Notes under the pieces: generated by a model | What the model saw: the letters and a program-made list of their open reading frames with translations, nothing else | Database searches by the model: none | What the model was told of the DNA's origin: nothing | Shown here: positions 7,690-14,904 of the stretch, piece after piece | How positions within the stretch are numbered: the first letter of the stretch is position 1 | Layout: each line of letters starts with the position of its first letter | Translations under genes and position numbers: made by a program | Assembly: GCA_038526245.1 (NCBI GenBank) | Contig: JBCBGZ010000041.1 | Coordinates: 1 to 23,062, forward strand | Length of the DNA: 23,062 bases | From: UBA5336 sp038526245 | Lineage (GTDB): Bacteria; Pseudomonadota; Alphaproteobacteria; Caulobacterales; Hyphomonadaceae | Reading direction: 5' to 3'

Positions 7690-8916
7690 CTATTTCCGAA
7701 AAACGACTCCCGATCCACGCGAGACCTGCGACAGCTTGGGCAATCGGCGCCAGATCGAGCAGAGATGGGCAAGTCTTGGGCCAGTCAGCGCCCGCCATTT
7801 ATGACCCGCATCTGCCGGCAGCGTCTTGGCGGCGCGCCAGTCACGCGGGAGGATGGGGTCACCTGTACCTGTCGGGGCAAACCGGCCATCAAAATGCCCG
7901 TCCCGGCGACAGGGGTTCGCCATGCTGCCCTCATCTCTGTAAATGGCAATTGCGCCATCAGAGTTCGCCACCAGCCATGCCCCCGCCAGCGTACGCGCCT
8001 CTGCCGCACCGGTCACAATCGCTTCAAACGCGCGGCGGAGCACCGTTTCGCGCGGCATAACCGCTCCACCGGCGGCCGTTTGAACCAGCCAGCCGAGTAC
8101 CCGCACTGCCCGCTCGGCCGTCAATCCGGTGGGATCAAAATCAAGGCTTCCATCAGGGTGACATGTCACGCACGTATCGATTGCGTCGGCGAGGGCCCAC
8201 TGCTCGGACCGCCGAAGAGCGCCGAGACGCGGCAACAGGCCCTCGATACGTCGCCGAGTGTCTGGCCTCGCTGCCATCAAGTTGCGCATGCGCACGCGCT
8301 CATAGGCCTCATCCTCATTGGTTGGATCATCAACCCAGTCCTGGTCCAGCCGCGTCAGCAAATCGCGAAGGTCAGACCGACGCTCAGCAAACAAGGGTCG
8401 CACCAGCGTGAGGTCCATGCCATCGGGCCAGGACGGCGAAGGCGACAGGCGATCAATACCGCCAAGGCCATACCAACCAGAGCCTTGGCGTGCCCGCATC
8501 AGAAACGTCTCAACCTGATCATCCAGCGTATGGCCCAGCATGAGATGCTGGATGCCACGGTCCTGGCACGCACGTGCAAGCAGGTCATGGCGCCCCTTCC
8601 GCGCGCGCCGCGCCGAAGGCTGCCCCCCTGGCCACACAAGGATATCGCTGGGCCAACCGAGTTTATCGGCCAGTCCTTCTACGAAACTCGCTTCACCCGC
8701 GCTGGCGGTGCGCAAGCCATGGTCGACGGTCAATACGTGGAGGTTTTTCCCGTTCGAACGCGCCCAGTCACTGGCGAGCCGCAGGAGCGCGACCGAGTCG
8801 CCGCCACCAGACACGGCAATGCCGATGGGCCCGGCGGGCGCAACCGTCTGGCTCCAGGTGTCGAGCCAGGCGCAAGTGGATTGAGGCAGATCTTGAGCGG
8901 ACGCTTTAGCTGTCAC
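7690..8916 (-). CDS. tilS: tRNA(Ile)-lysidine synthetase TilS
   Basis: TilS attaches lysine to C34 of the CAU-anticodon isoleucine tRNA, using ATP, so that it reads AUA instead of AUG. The 408-residue product has the PP-loop ATP-pyrophosphatase motif SGGGDS (36-41), VDHGLR (63-68) and the family block GHTLDDQVETFLMR (127-140) followed by a GSGWYGLGG loop. The C-terminal half is less conserved, as expected. The start is GTG at 8916, inside the end of cpoB. The two genes overlap by 11 bp, which suggests translational coupling. Position between cpoB and ftsH is a familiar alphaproteobacterial arrangement. It has a functional link to infC in this same window, whose start codon is the rare AUA, although initiation there uses the initiator tRNA. 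Confidence 0.96.
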   Translation of the reverse strand: MTAKASAQDLPQSTCAWLDTWSQTVAPAGPIGIAVSGGGDSVALLRLASDWARSNGKNLHVLTVDHGLRTASAGEASFVEGLADKLGWPSDILVWPGGQPSARRARKGRHDLLARACQDRGIQHLMLGHTLDDQVETFLMRARQGSGWYGLGGIDRLSPSPSWPDGMDLTLVRPLFAERRSDLRDLLTRLDQDWVDDPTNEDEAYERVRMRNLMAARPDTRRRIEGLLPRLGALRRSEQWALADAIDTCVTCHPDGSLDFDPTGLTAERAVRVLGWLVQTAAGGAVMPRETVLRRAFEAIVTGAAEARTLAGAWLVANSDGAIAIYRDEGSMANPCRRDGHFDGRFAPTGTGDPILPRDWRAAKTLPADAGHKWRALTGPRLAHLCSIWRRLPKLSQVSRGSGVVFRK

Positions 8917-9904
8917 AGCCAGAGCGGGTGCGTTCCACGGCAGCCAGATTGCGGGTCACACCAGAGGCCTCGGGATACCGCGTTGGCAGGGCGTCCAGCG
9001 CCGCACAAGCGCGCTCGGTTTCGCCAACAAGGCGCATGGACCGAGACAGCTTCACAAGCGCATCCGGCGCGCGGGGGTCTTCCGGATAAGACCGGATCAT
9101 TTCCGTATAGGCTTGCCCGGACGCTACATATTTTTCTTGCTGGTACAGCACTTCGCCCAGCCAGTATTGCGCCTCGCCGGCCTGCTCATCTTCCCCGAAA
9201 GCGTCGAGGAATGAGGAAAAAGCCGCTTCTGCGCCAGCATAGTCAAACTGCAGCAGCCGCGCCTTGGCCTCGGCAAAAAGAGGTCCGGCCTCACCGGGCA
9301 GTTCAGTCGCCGAGATCGTCCCAAGCGAGCCGGTTTGTATCGGCCCATTTGCAGATGCCGGGGAAAGCTCGGACGGCGTTTGGTCTGCCTCGTCAACGCT
9401 TTCAGCTTCCGTGGAGGAGGATGAAATCACGCGCCGCGTCACTGAACCATCGGCATTGCGCACAATGACGGTTTGCTCACCCGGCGCCGTGGTCGCAGAA
9501 CCCAACGTCCGCGCCCCCGCCTGTGTGGAGGCATTGGCCACGCGCTCGTTCATGGAGTCCATCCGCCGGTCCATGCTGGCCAGTTTGTCTTCGATTTCGC
9601 GCAGGGCATCGCCAATGGCTTTGTCGTCGCCCTGCATGCGATTCACTTCATCGCGAGTCTGGCTGAGAAGAAACTCGAGCGTTTCGATCTTGCCCGTCAA
9701 TTGGGCCACTTCCCGTTCCATGTCGCCAAGTTGCAGGCGCAATTCGGCATTGCTGCGTCTCAGCTGTTCTGTCTGGCTGTAAATCTGGGCCGCCAAATCG
9801 CCGCTCGTGACGCCTTGGCGGATCGGCGCGGATTGGGATTGGGCAGGGGCTGCAAGCAGCAAACCGGCACTGGCGCAAACGAGAACGGTACGGATCATGG
9901 GCAT
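8906..9904 (-). CDS. cpoB: Tol-Pal system protein CpoB (YbgF)
   Basis: CpoB is a periplasmic partner of TolA that coordinates peptidoglycan synthesis with outer-membrane constriction. The 332-residue product has a signal peptide (cleavage probably near residue 25, in AQSQS-A), a long heptad-like coiled-coil region (about 38-125) for oligomerisation, a Ser/Thr-rich low-complexity linker (about 125-205), and a C-terminal TPR domain (about 208-330) with the typical LLQFDYAGAEAAFSSFL and AQYWLGEVLYQQEKY patterns. The linker is longer than in the E. coli protein. The ATG at 9904 is the first start, but its ribosome-binding site is poor. Met3 at 9898 is an alternative. A strong hairpin lies between pal and this start. 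The stop lies inside the start region of tilS. Confidence 0.93.
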   Translation of the reverse strand: MPMIRTVLVCASAGLLLAAPAQSQSAPIRQGVTSGDLAAQIYSQTEQLRRSNAELRLQLGDMEREVAQLTGKIETLEFLLSQTRDEVNRMQGDDKAIGDALREIEDKLASMDRRMDSMNERVANASTQAGARTLGSATTAPGEQTVIVRNADGSVTRRVISSSSTEAESVDEADQTPSELSPASANGPIQTGSLGTISATELPGEAGPLFAEAKARLLQFDYAGAEAAFSSFLDAFGEDEQAGEAQYWLGEVLYQQEKYVASGQAYTEMIRSYPEDPRAPDALVKLSRSMRLVGETERACAALDALPTRYPEASGVTRNLAAVERTRSGCDS

Positions 9905-9922
9905 GGTCGTCAGATAGTATTA

Positions 9923-9953
9923 CGGCCGGGGCCAAAATATGGCAGCCCGGCCG
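9923..9953 (-). other. Strong hairpin between pal and cpoB
   Basis: CGGCCGGG (9923-9930) pairs perfectly with CCCGGCCG (9946-9953), and an inner GCC/GGC extends the stem around a 7-nt AT-rich loop with a 2-nt bulge. No T-run follows on the minus strand, so it is not a classical terminator. It begins about 30 bp after the pal stop and ends 18 bp before the cpoB start. It may protect the pal mRNA end or lower cpoB translation. Confidence 0.6.
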
Positions 9954-9983
9954 CAATGTGCAGGAAAATCTGCGATTTAAGCT

Positions 9984-10547
9984 TTAGCCGACGGCGCCGG
10001 ACGTAATCTGGGTGAACCCATTACGGTTCTGGGCCCAGGCTTGCTCATTGGAGCCAGCCGCAATCGGACGTTCCTTGCCGTAGGAAATCGTGTCGATACG
10101 GGCCGGGTCGATGCCTTGGCTGACCAGGTAGTCCTTCACAACCGATGCACGGCGCTCGCCGAGGGCGAGGTTGTACTCGCGGGTGCCGCGCTCGTCGCAG
10201 TTGCCAGCGACCAGGATGCGGGTTTCCGGGTAAGACTGCAGCCAGGCGGCCTGACGCATGAGGATCTCGCGATCATCGGAGTCGAGGCGGGACTGATCGA
10301 GGTCAAAATAGACGCGCTCACCGACATTGACGCGGAAATCGTCAATCGAGCCATCGACCGGCCCGAACGTTTCTGGCGCAGGTGGTGGCGGCGGTGGTGG
10401 CGGCGGAGGCGGCGCCGGGGTCGGCGCAGGCTCGGGCGCGGGAGCCGGTGCCGGCGCTTCGACCGGTTCTGGCTCGGGTGCTGACGCACACGCAGCAAGG
10501 GAAACTAGCACGCCAGCGGCGGCCGTGGTTTTTAGCAGGGTCTTCAT
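9984..10547 (-). CDS. pal: Peptidoglycan-associated lipoprotein Pal
   Basis: Pal is an outer-membrane lipoprotein that binds peptidoglycan and TolB and links the outer membrane to the wall during division. The 187-residue product has a lipobox LAAC with C20, an Ala/Pro/Glu-rich linker (about 21-58) containing 11 prolines in a row (46-56), and an OmpA-like peptidoglycan-binding domain (about 75-187) with NCDERGTREYNLALGERRA (116-134). The ATG at 10547 is preceded by TTGGAGCG as a ribosome-binding site. A TTG frame five codons upstream is not needed. A promoter-like sequence lies in the 161 bp gap after tolB, so pal may be transcribed on its own as well as with the tol genes. The proline run probably needs EF-P for smooth translation. 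Confidence 0.97.
   Translation of the reverse strand: MKTLLKTTAAAGVLVSLAACASAPEPEPVEAPAPAPAPEPAPTPAPPPPPPPPPPPAPETFGPVDGSIDDFRVNVGERVYFDLDQSRLDSDDREILMRQAAWLQSYPETRILVAGNCDERGTREYNLALGERRASVVKDYLVSQGIDPARIDTISYGKERPIAAGSNEQAWAQNRNGFTQITSGAVG
10381..10404 (+). repeat. Two tandem 12-bp units encoding the Pal polyproline run
   Basis: GGTGGTGGCGGC occurs twice in perfect tandem and continues into related GGAGGCGGC. On the coding (minus) strand this is proline codons of the Pal linker. Such a tract could change length by slippage in units of three bases. Confidence 0.85.
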
Positions 10548-10582
10548 GACTGAACGCTCCAAGATGTTCTGCCTCCAAAGCT

Positions 10583-10612
10583 GTTACACGCCTTACCGGG
10601 GGAGGTTGTCAA
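10583..10612 (-). promoter_or_regulatory. Candidate promoter for pal
   Basis: On the minus strand a perfect TTGACA (10612-10607) is followed after 18 bp by TGTAAC (10588-10583), a four-of-six match to a -10 box. It lies 35 bp upstream of the pal ATG in the tolB-pal gap. The sigma-70-like match is by eye only. Confidence 0.45.
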
Positions 10613-10650
10613 CTTCATGACGGCTGAATGTTTAAAAGGCGTTTCCATTT

Positions 10651-10659
10651 TTATCCACA
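10651..10659 (+). promoter_or_regulatory. Single DnaA-box-like sequence TTATCCACA
   Basis: This is a perfect match to the DnaA box consensus TTATNCACA in the tolB-pal gap. It is a single copy without a nearby cluster. A match of this quality is expected about once by chance in a window this size, so no origin is claimed. Confidence 0.25.
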
Positions 10660-10708
10660 AGGTGTTGCCCTTGCGCCTCGCTTTATGGGCGAAACTTCAC
10701 AATTTTGG

Positions 10709-12079
10709 CTAGCCCCGACCGTCAAGAAGTGGAGACCACGCCGGATCGGATGCATCTGTAGGTGTTGGCAGCTGACGCAGATTCCGGCCCGTCAGGTCGA
10801 TCGACCAGATCTTCGGCCCAACGCCAGGCTGGTTCTCCCGGAAGAACGAAATCACGCGTCCGTTGGGCGACCAGGTTGGGCCTTCATCGAGATAAGATTC
10901 GGTAAGCAGGCGCTCGCCGCGGCCATCCACACCGATCACACCGATGTAAAATCGGCCGCGAAGCTGCTTCGTGAACGCGATCAGGTCGCCCCTTGGGCTC
11001 CACACCGGCGTGGAATACCGGCCCTGGTCAAAGGTGATCCGGCAGGCCGTATCCCGCCCCCCCGAAGGACAAGTGCGCGGAGAGCCATCTGTATTCATGA
11101 TGTAGAGTTGCGGGCTGCCACCGCGATCCGAATTGAAGACGATCGCGCGGCCATCCGGGCTCATGGAGGGTGACACATCGATTGCTGGATGATCGGTCAA
11201 TCGCCGGGACTGGCGCGTTCTCAGATCCATCACATAAAGATCGGAATTCCCGTTTTCTGCCCGGGAAAACAGGACGCTGGAGCCATCGGGCGAAAAGCGC
11301 GGTGCGAAGGTCATGCCGGAGAAATCACCAAGCACTTCCTGGCGTTCGGTCTCGATGTTGAACAGGTACACCCGCGCCCGGCCGCCCTCATAGGACATGT
11401 AGGTGATTTCCTGGTCCGAGGTTGAAAAGCGCGGCGTGATGATCGTGTGCACGCCAGATGTGAGCTCGCGATAGTTCGCACCATCCTGATCCATGATAGC
11501 GAGCTTTTTCACCCGATTGGTCTTCGGCCCGCTCTCGGCAATGAAAACGATCCGCGTGTTCAGATAGCCATCTTCGCCGGTCAGGCGGGTATAAATGCGA
11601 TCCGCAATCTGGTGGGCCGCGGCGCGCCAGTTGGTTGGCGCCGTTGCGCCCTGGTAGCCCGGCTGGCCGTTCAGGCGATAAAGCTCGCCGCCATTGATGT
11701 TCCAAAGCCGCGCGGAGACGAGCACTCGGCCATCATCCATGATGTCGACCTCGCCGACCACAAGGCCATCGGCGCCAATCACCCGCCAGTCGGCAAAGCG
11801 GGGCTCCACATTGATGTCGAGGTCACGCTGGATGAAGGCCTGCTCGTTGGAGAGGTCAAACAGGCCCGTCAGGCGCAGATCGTTGCGCACCACTTCGGTG
11901 ATCTGCTGGGCCAGTTCCGCCGCTTCCGGTGAGGCCGCATTGAACTGCGGAATCGCGATGGGATAAGGGCGGAAAGTTCCGTCGCCCAAGTTCACGACCG
12001 CTTGGGCGTTTGCGCTTCCCGCGGGCAACAGCACCGGGGCCAGGAATACGGCAAAGGCCGCTAGCAATCGTCTCATCAT
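10709..12079 (-). CDS. tolB: Tol-Pal system translocation protein TolB
   Basis: TolB is a periplasmic protein that shuttles between Pal and TolA. The 456-residue product starts with a signal peptide (cleavage likely after SANA near residue 25), has an N-terminal domain (about 28-160, with TNWRAAAHQIADRIYTRLTG), and a C-terminal six-bladed beta-propeller made of repeated WSPxG/FSPDG blades such as APRFSPDGSSVLFSR, SPSMSPDGRAIVFNSDRGG and GPTWSPNGRVISFFR. The propeller is the Pal-binding surface in known TolB structures. I placed the start at the ATG at 12079, preceded by a GGAG site. A longer frame to 12127 would overlap tolA and lacks a signal at its front. The gene follows tolA by 25 bp, so the two are co-transcribed. 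Confidence 0.97.
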   Translation of the reverse strand: MMRRLLAAFAVFLAPVLLPAGSANAQAVVNLGDGTFRPYPIAIPQFNAASPEAAELAQQITEVVRNDLRLTGLFDLSNEQAFIQRDLDINVEPRFADWRVIGADGLVVGEVDIMDDGRVLVSARLWNINGGELYRLNGQPGYQGATAPTNWRAAAHQIADRIYTRLTGEDGYLNTRIVFIAESGPKTNRVKKLAIMDQDGANYRELTSGVHTIITPRFSTSDQEITYMSYEGGRARVYLFNIETERQEVLGDFSGMTFAPRFSPDGSSVLFSRAENGNSDLYVMDLRTRQSRRLTDHPAIDVSPSMSPDGRAIVFNSDRGGSPQLYIMNTDGSPRTCPSGGRDTACRITFDQGRYSTPVWSPRGDLIAFTKQLRGRFYIGVIGVDGRGERLLTESYLDEGPTWSPNGRVISFFRENQPGVGPKIWSIDLTGRNLRQLPTPTDASDPAWSPLLDGRG

Positions 12080-12104
12080 GGGGTCTCGCACTCCTTCATG
12101 CACT

Positions 12105-12995
12105 CTATTGGCGGAAAGCAGGGCCAAGGTTCAAGGTCACCTCGTCCCACTCATCATAATAATCGTTGGCATCTTCCGGCAGCCTGTAGGGCGCGCAGCG
12201 CCGCGCTGCTCGCAAGGCTCTATCAATGGCCACACCCATGGCACGGTCGCCAATCGGAGCCCTTGCAGGGTCGACCAGAGTCGGTCCGGATTTTATCGTG
12301 CCGTCACGGTTAAGCGTCATCTTGAACGTTACGTTGAGGCGCTCTGGGTTGGGCAAGTCATCCACGTCATCCCAACACAGGAAAAGCTGGCGGCCGAGGA
12401 ACGCTTCAACGCGCGCTGTGTTGTCGGTGCGCTCCCCGGCGCCGCGGCGGGGCTGGGTTTGCGCTGGGGTCTCATCTTTCAGGGTTTCCGTTGGCGCGGT
12501 CACCGGCGCCGCCTTGGGCGGGTCGCGCGGAGTGCGGTCGAACAGATTGTCCGCATCGCCCAGAATATCGCTCAGGGGATCGTCTGGAGGATCTTCCAGG
12601 ACGGGCCGGTCATCGGGTTGTTCCGGCGGGTCTTCGGGCTCATCGGGTTTAACGTCCGGATCTTGGACCACGTCTGGCTCCGGTGGGTCCTCGGGCTGTG
12701 GCGGCGCCGTTGCGACGTCTTCCTCGTCGCTCGGTTCGGGGTCAGTCAGTTCCGGGGGGATCGTGTCCAGGTCTTCGAGGAAATCTTCGAGCGGCGGGGG
12801 GGGCTCTGGCTGGGGTTCGGGCTCATCGCGCTCTACTTGCGGCGCAATGTTTGTGATGTCCGAGACGGCGACAAGTTCGATCGGGACAACCACTGACTCG
12901 ACAGAAATATCGCGCGCCAGCGTGGGCAGCACGATCGACCCTCCGCCGATGATGGCGGCGTGAAGAACGAGGGAGGCAGGCAGTCCGCGCAGCAT
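12105..12995 (-). CDS. tolA: TolA-like envelope-spanning protein with TonB-type C-terminus
   Basis: TolA links the TolQ/TolR motor in the inner membrane to TolB and Pal in the outer envelope. The 296-residue product has one N-terminal membrane helix (about 6-27), a long linker (about 55-160) rich in Pro, Asp and Glu, and a C-terminal domain (about 190-296) with FLGRQLFLCWDD, a TFKMTLNRDGTI strand pair and two cysteines (C207, C267) that could form a disulfide. The linker differs from the Ala/Lys-rich helical rod of enterobacterial TolA and looks like the extended linkers of TonB. The start ATG at 12995 has an AAGGCGAG ribosome-binding site and lies 9 bp after tolR. The identity rests partly on its place between tolR and tolB. 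Confidence 0.92.
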   Translation of the reverse strand: MLRGLPASLVLHAAIIGGGSIVLPTLARDISVESVVVPIELVAVSDITNIAPQVERDEPEPQPEPPPPLEDFLEDLDTIPPELTDPEPSDEEDVATAPPQPEDPPEPDVVQDPDVKPDEPEDPPEQPDDRPVLEDPPDDPLSDILGDADNLFDRTPRDPPKAAPVTAPTETLKDETPAQTQPRRGAGERTDNTARVEAFLGRQLFLCWDDVDDLPNPERLNVTFKMTLNRDGTIKSGPTLVDPARAPIGDRAMGVAIDRALRAARRCAPYRLPEDANDYYDEWDEVTLNLGPAFRQ

Positions 12996-13004
12996 GGGCT
13001 CGCC

Positions 13005-13448
13005 TTAGTTCCCCCGCGCCGATGGGAGCTGAGTGATGTAAGCCACACGGGTGAAGCGTGCGGCTCGGATCAGGGCCGTAATCTCCATCACGGCGCCGTG
13101 GCTGAGTTCGGTGTCCGCCTTGATGTAAATCTGCTGGTCATAGCCTTCGCCCGTGATGGCCACGAGCTGGCTGATCAGGTCTTCCCGGGCGACCTCGTTT
13201 TCCTCATTCAGGAAGATGCGGCCATCCTTGGTCAGCGTCACGGAAAGCGGCTGGGTCTGGGTTTGCGACAGGGCGCTGGAGTCCGTTCGCGGCAGGTTGA
13301 CCTCTTCTCCGCGCACCAGGAGCGGTGCGGTGATCATGAAGACGATCAGCAGCACAAGCATGACGTCCACAAAGGGTGTGACGTTGATCTCTGCATTGAA
13401 GCTGCGCCGTCCGCGCGCGCCTTGTCCGCTGCCCAGTTGCACCGCCAT
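13005..13448 (-). CDS. tolR: Tol-Pal system protein TolR (ExbD/TolR family)
   Basis: TolR is the small inner-membrane subunit of the proton-driven TolQ-TolR motor. The 147-residue product has an N-terminal cytoplasmic segment, one membrane helix (about 25-45) in the signature INVTPFVDVMLVLLIVFMI with the essential proton-path Asp at position 28, and a periplasmic domain with PLSVTLTKDGRIFLNEE and a YDQQIYIKAD strand. Its length is normal for the family. It starts 2 bp after tolQ ends and is followed by tolA after 9 bp, so the motor genes form one transcription unit. Confidence 0.97.
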   Translation of the reverse strand: MAVQLGSGQGARGRRSFNAEINVTPFVDVMLVLLIVFMITAPLLVRGEEVNLPRTDSSALSQTQTQPLSVTLTKDGRIFLNEENEVAREDLISQLVAITGEGYDQQIYIKADTELSHGAVMEITALIRAARFTRVAYITQLPSARGN

Positions 13449-13450
13449 GG

Positions 13451-14176
13451 CTAGTGCCCCTGATGGTTGTCAGAGGCCTTGCGCGAAAGGCGCACCAACA
13501 CGTCCTGGGAAAAGCTGTCGAGTTGATCAGCGAGCTTGTTCAGGTCCGCGGAAAACTTGTTGTAGAAGATCACCGCCGGGATAGCGGCCACCAGACCAAG
13601 GCCGGTGGCGAACAACGCTTCGGCAATCGGCCCGGCCACCGTGCCGAGGCTCGTATCTTGCTGTTCGGCGATGTTGAGGAAGGCGTTCATGATGCCCCAC
13701 ACAGTCCCGAACAGGCCAATGAACGGCGACGCTGACGCGATGGAGGCGAGAACGCCGAGCCCGCCAGACTGGCGGCCAACTTCCCGGTCTACCGCCGCGC
13801 GCATGGAGCGCTCGGCCCGCTCAACGACATCGCCCGGCGCGCCGCCAATGCCCCGGCGCACATCATTCCACTCGCGCGAAATCGAGCTGAACACCCGCGC
13901 GGCTGCGTCATCGCCAACGCCGGCGCGGGCTTCGACTTCATCGAGGCGGCCAGACCAGAAGGCCTCCTCATAATTGGCGGCTTTCTTACGGGCAGATCCC
14001 AGCGTGAAGAGTTTCTCCGCAATGATCGCCCAGGACCAGACACTCGCGAGCACAAGGATCACCAGAACCGCCTGAACGATAATGTCCGCCTTGAGGAGAA
14101 GGCCGATCAGCGAAAACTCCGACTCCGCTGCAATGGGCGCAATCGTTGTGGCCGCAGCCAACAGGTCACTCGTCAT
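13451..14176 (-). CDS. tolQ: Tol-Pal system protein TolQ (MotA/TolQ/ExbB family)
   Basis: TolQ is the multi-helix stator subunit that forms the proton channel with TolR in the inner membrane. The 241-residue product has three membrane helices: about 22-50 (ADIIVQAVLVILVLASVWSW), about 140-165 with the family signature SPFIGLFGTVWGIMNAF, and about 175-205 with EALFATGLGLVAAIPAV. A large cytoplasmic loop joins helices 1 and 2. I chose the ATG at 14176 because the longer frame to 14275 adds a basic, non-conserved stretch. The gap to ybgC is 189 bp and contains a pair of TTAACC-type repeats, so tolQ probably has its own promoter even though ybgC lies in the same direction. Confidence 0.97.
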   Translation of the reverse strand: MTSDLLAAATTIAPIAAESEFSLIGLLLKADIIVQAVLVILVLASVWSWAIIAEKLFTLGSARKKAANYEEAFWSGRLDEVEARAGVGDDAAARVFSSISREWNDVRRGIGGAPGDVVERAERSMRAAVDREVGRQSGGLGVLASIASASPFIGLFGTVWGIMNAFLNIAEQQDTSLGTVAGPIAEALFATGLGLVAAIPAVIFYNKFSADLNKLADQLDSFSQDVLVRLSRKASDNHQGH

Positions 14177-14305
14177 GGAGAACTCTCTCACTCTGGAAAT
14201 CACAGCCCGCGCCCAAAAAGTGCAAGAGCTGCGATGTGTTAGTACCGTTGCCTCATGGCGGGGAAACTTGACCAAATCGCGGCAAGCCCTGCCCTCGGCG
14301 CAGTG

Positions 14306-14335
14306 GTTAACCGCCTAGCGGAGTTTCGTTAACCG
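14306..14335. promoter_or_regulatory. Direct repeat GTTAACCG x2 upstream of tolQ (possible CtrA-type half-sites)
   Basis: GTTAACCG occurs at 14306-14313 and 14328-14335, spaced 22 bp start to start, about two helical turns. TTAACC resembles the half-site bound by the cell-cycle regulator CtrA in Caulobacter-like bacteria. It lies 130-160 bp upstream of tolQ. Assignment to CtrA is inference. Confidence 0.35.
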
Positions 14336-14365
14336 TTTGTGGCAGCCCAGTGTGTGAAAGGTGCG

Positions 14366-14818
14366 TCAGGTTTTCGCTTCGAGCGCGGCGAGTTTTTCCA
14401 CCAGTTCAGGAATCGGGCGGCGCGGGCGGCCATCGGCATGGATCTGAACAGCGGTGATCTCAACGCCTGCGATCAAAGTCCCCGCCCTGAAACAGCGCTG
14501 GGAGAAAAAGATCTTCGCCCCCTTGGCACCGCCATAAGTGGTCACGATGTCCAGTTCATCATCGATCTTTGCGGCGGCTTTGAAGTCGATTTCAGCGCGG
14601 ATGATCGTAAAGGCTGCGGGGTCATCGCGCTCCAGGAGCGATGTGTGTGAGATGCCGGCATCGCGGAGAAAGTCACTCCGGCCCCGCTCGAAAAAGCGCA
14701 GATAATTGGCGTGGTACACCATGCCTGTGAAATCGGTATCCTCATAATAAACGCGCACGCGTATCCAATGGCGCCCCTGATCATCAAAAGGGCTGTCTGC
14801 AAGGTCTGGTCTATCCAT
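14366..14818 (-). CDS. ybgC: Acyl-CoA thioesterase YbgC (hot-dog fold), Tol-Pal associated
   Basis: YbgC is a 4-hydroxybenzoyl-CoA-type hot-dog thioesterase that hydrolyses acyl-CoA thioesters. It is nearly always found beside tolQ, and a role in envelope lipid metabolism is suspected. The 150-residue product has the family signature VYYEDTDFTGMVYHANYLRF (23-42), in which D29 aligns with the catalytic Asp18 of the E. coli protein. I chose the ATG at 14818, preceded by TAAGGGTAG, because the longer frame to 14911 adds a non-conserved leader and would overlap the divergent gene. It is separated from tolQ by 189 bp and is divergent from a glycosyltransferase gene across an 86 bp gap. Confidence 0.95.
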   Translation of the reverse strand: MDRPDLADSPFDDQGRHWIRVRVYYEDTDFTGMVYHANYLRFFERGRSDFLRDAGISHTSLLERDDPAAFTIIRAEIDFKAAAKIDDELDIVTTYGGAKGAKIFFSQRCFRAGTLIAGVEITAVQIHADGRPRRPIPELVEKLAALEAKT

Positions 14819-14857
14819 GGCACTACCCTTAGCGACCGGGCACGGCGGCGTCATCTC

Positions 14858-14879
14858 TCGCGCGAACCTTTCCGCGCGA
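14858..14879. repeat. Inverted repeat TCGCGCG/CGCGCGA in the divergent ybgC-glycosyltransferase gap
   Basis: A perfect 7-bp inverted repeat with an 8-nt spacer lies midway between two divergent genes, 40 bp upstream of ybgC and 26 bp upstream of the glycosyltransferase start. It could be an operator for either gene or a small hairpin in the leader. Confidence 0.4.
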
Positions 14880-14904
14880 TTCAACTCATGGCAGACATGG
14901 CTCC

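Noticed and set aside
5437..9468. A 1343-codon open frame on the plus strand, the longest in the window
   Set aside because: It runs antisense through ftsH, tilS and cpoB, which are certain genes. Its translation is rich in His, Arg and Ala with no domain pattern, as expected for a shadow frame in GC-rich DNA.
10651..10659. Replication origin suggested by a perfect DnaA box
   Set aside because: Only one box, no AT-rich unwinding region and no cluster. About one such match is expected by chance in 23 kb on two strands.
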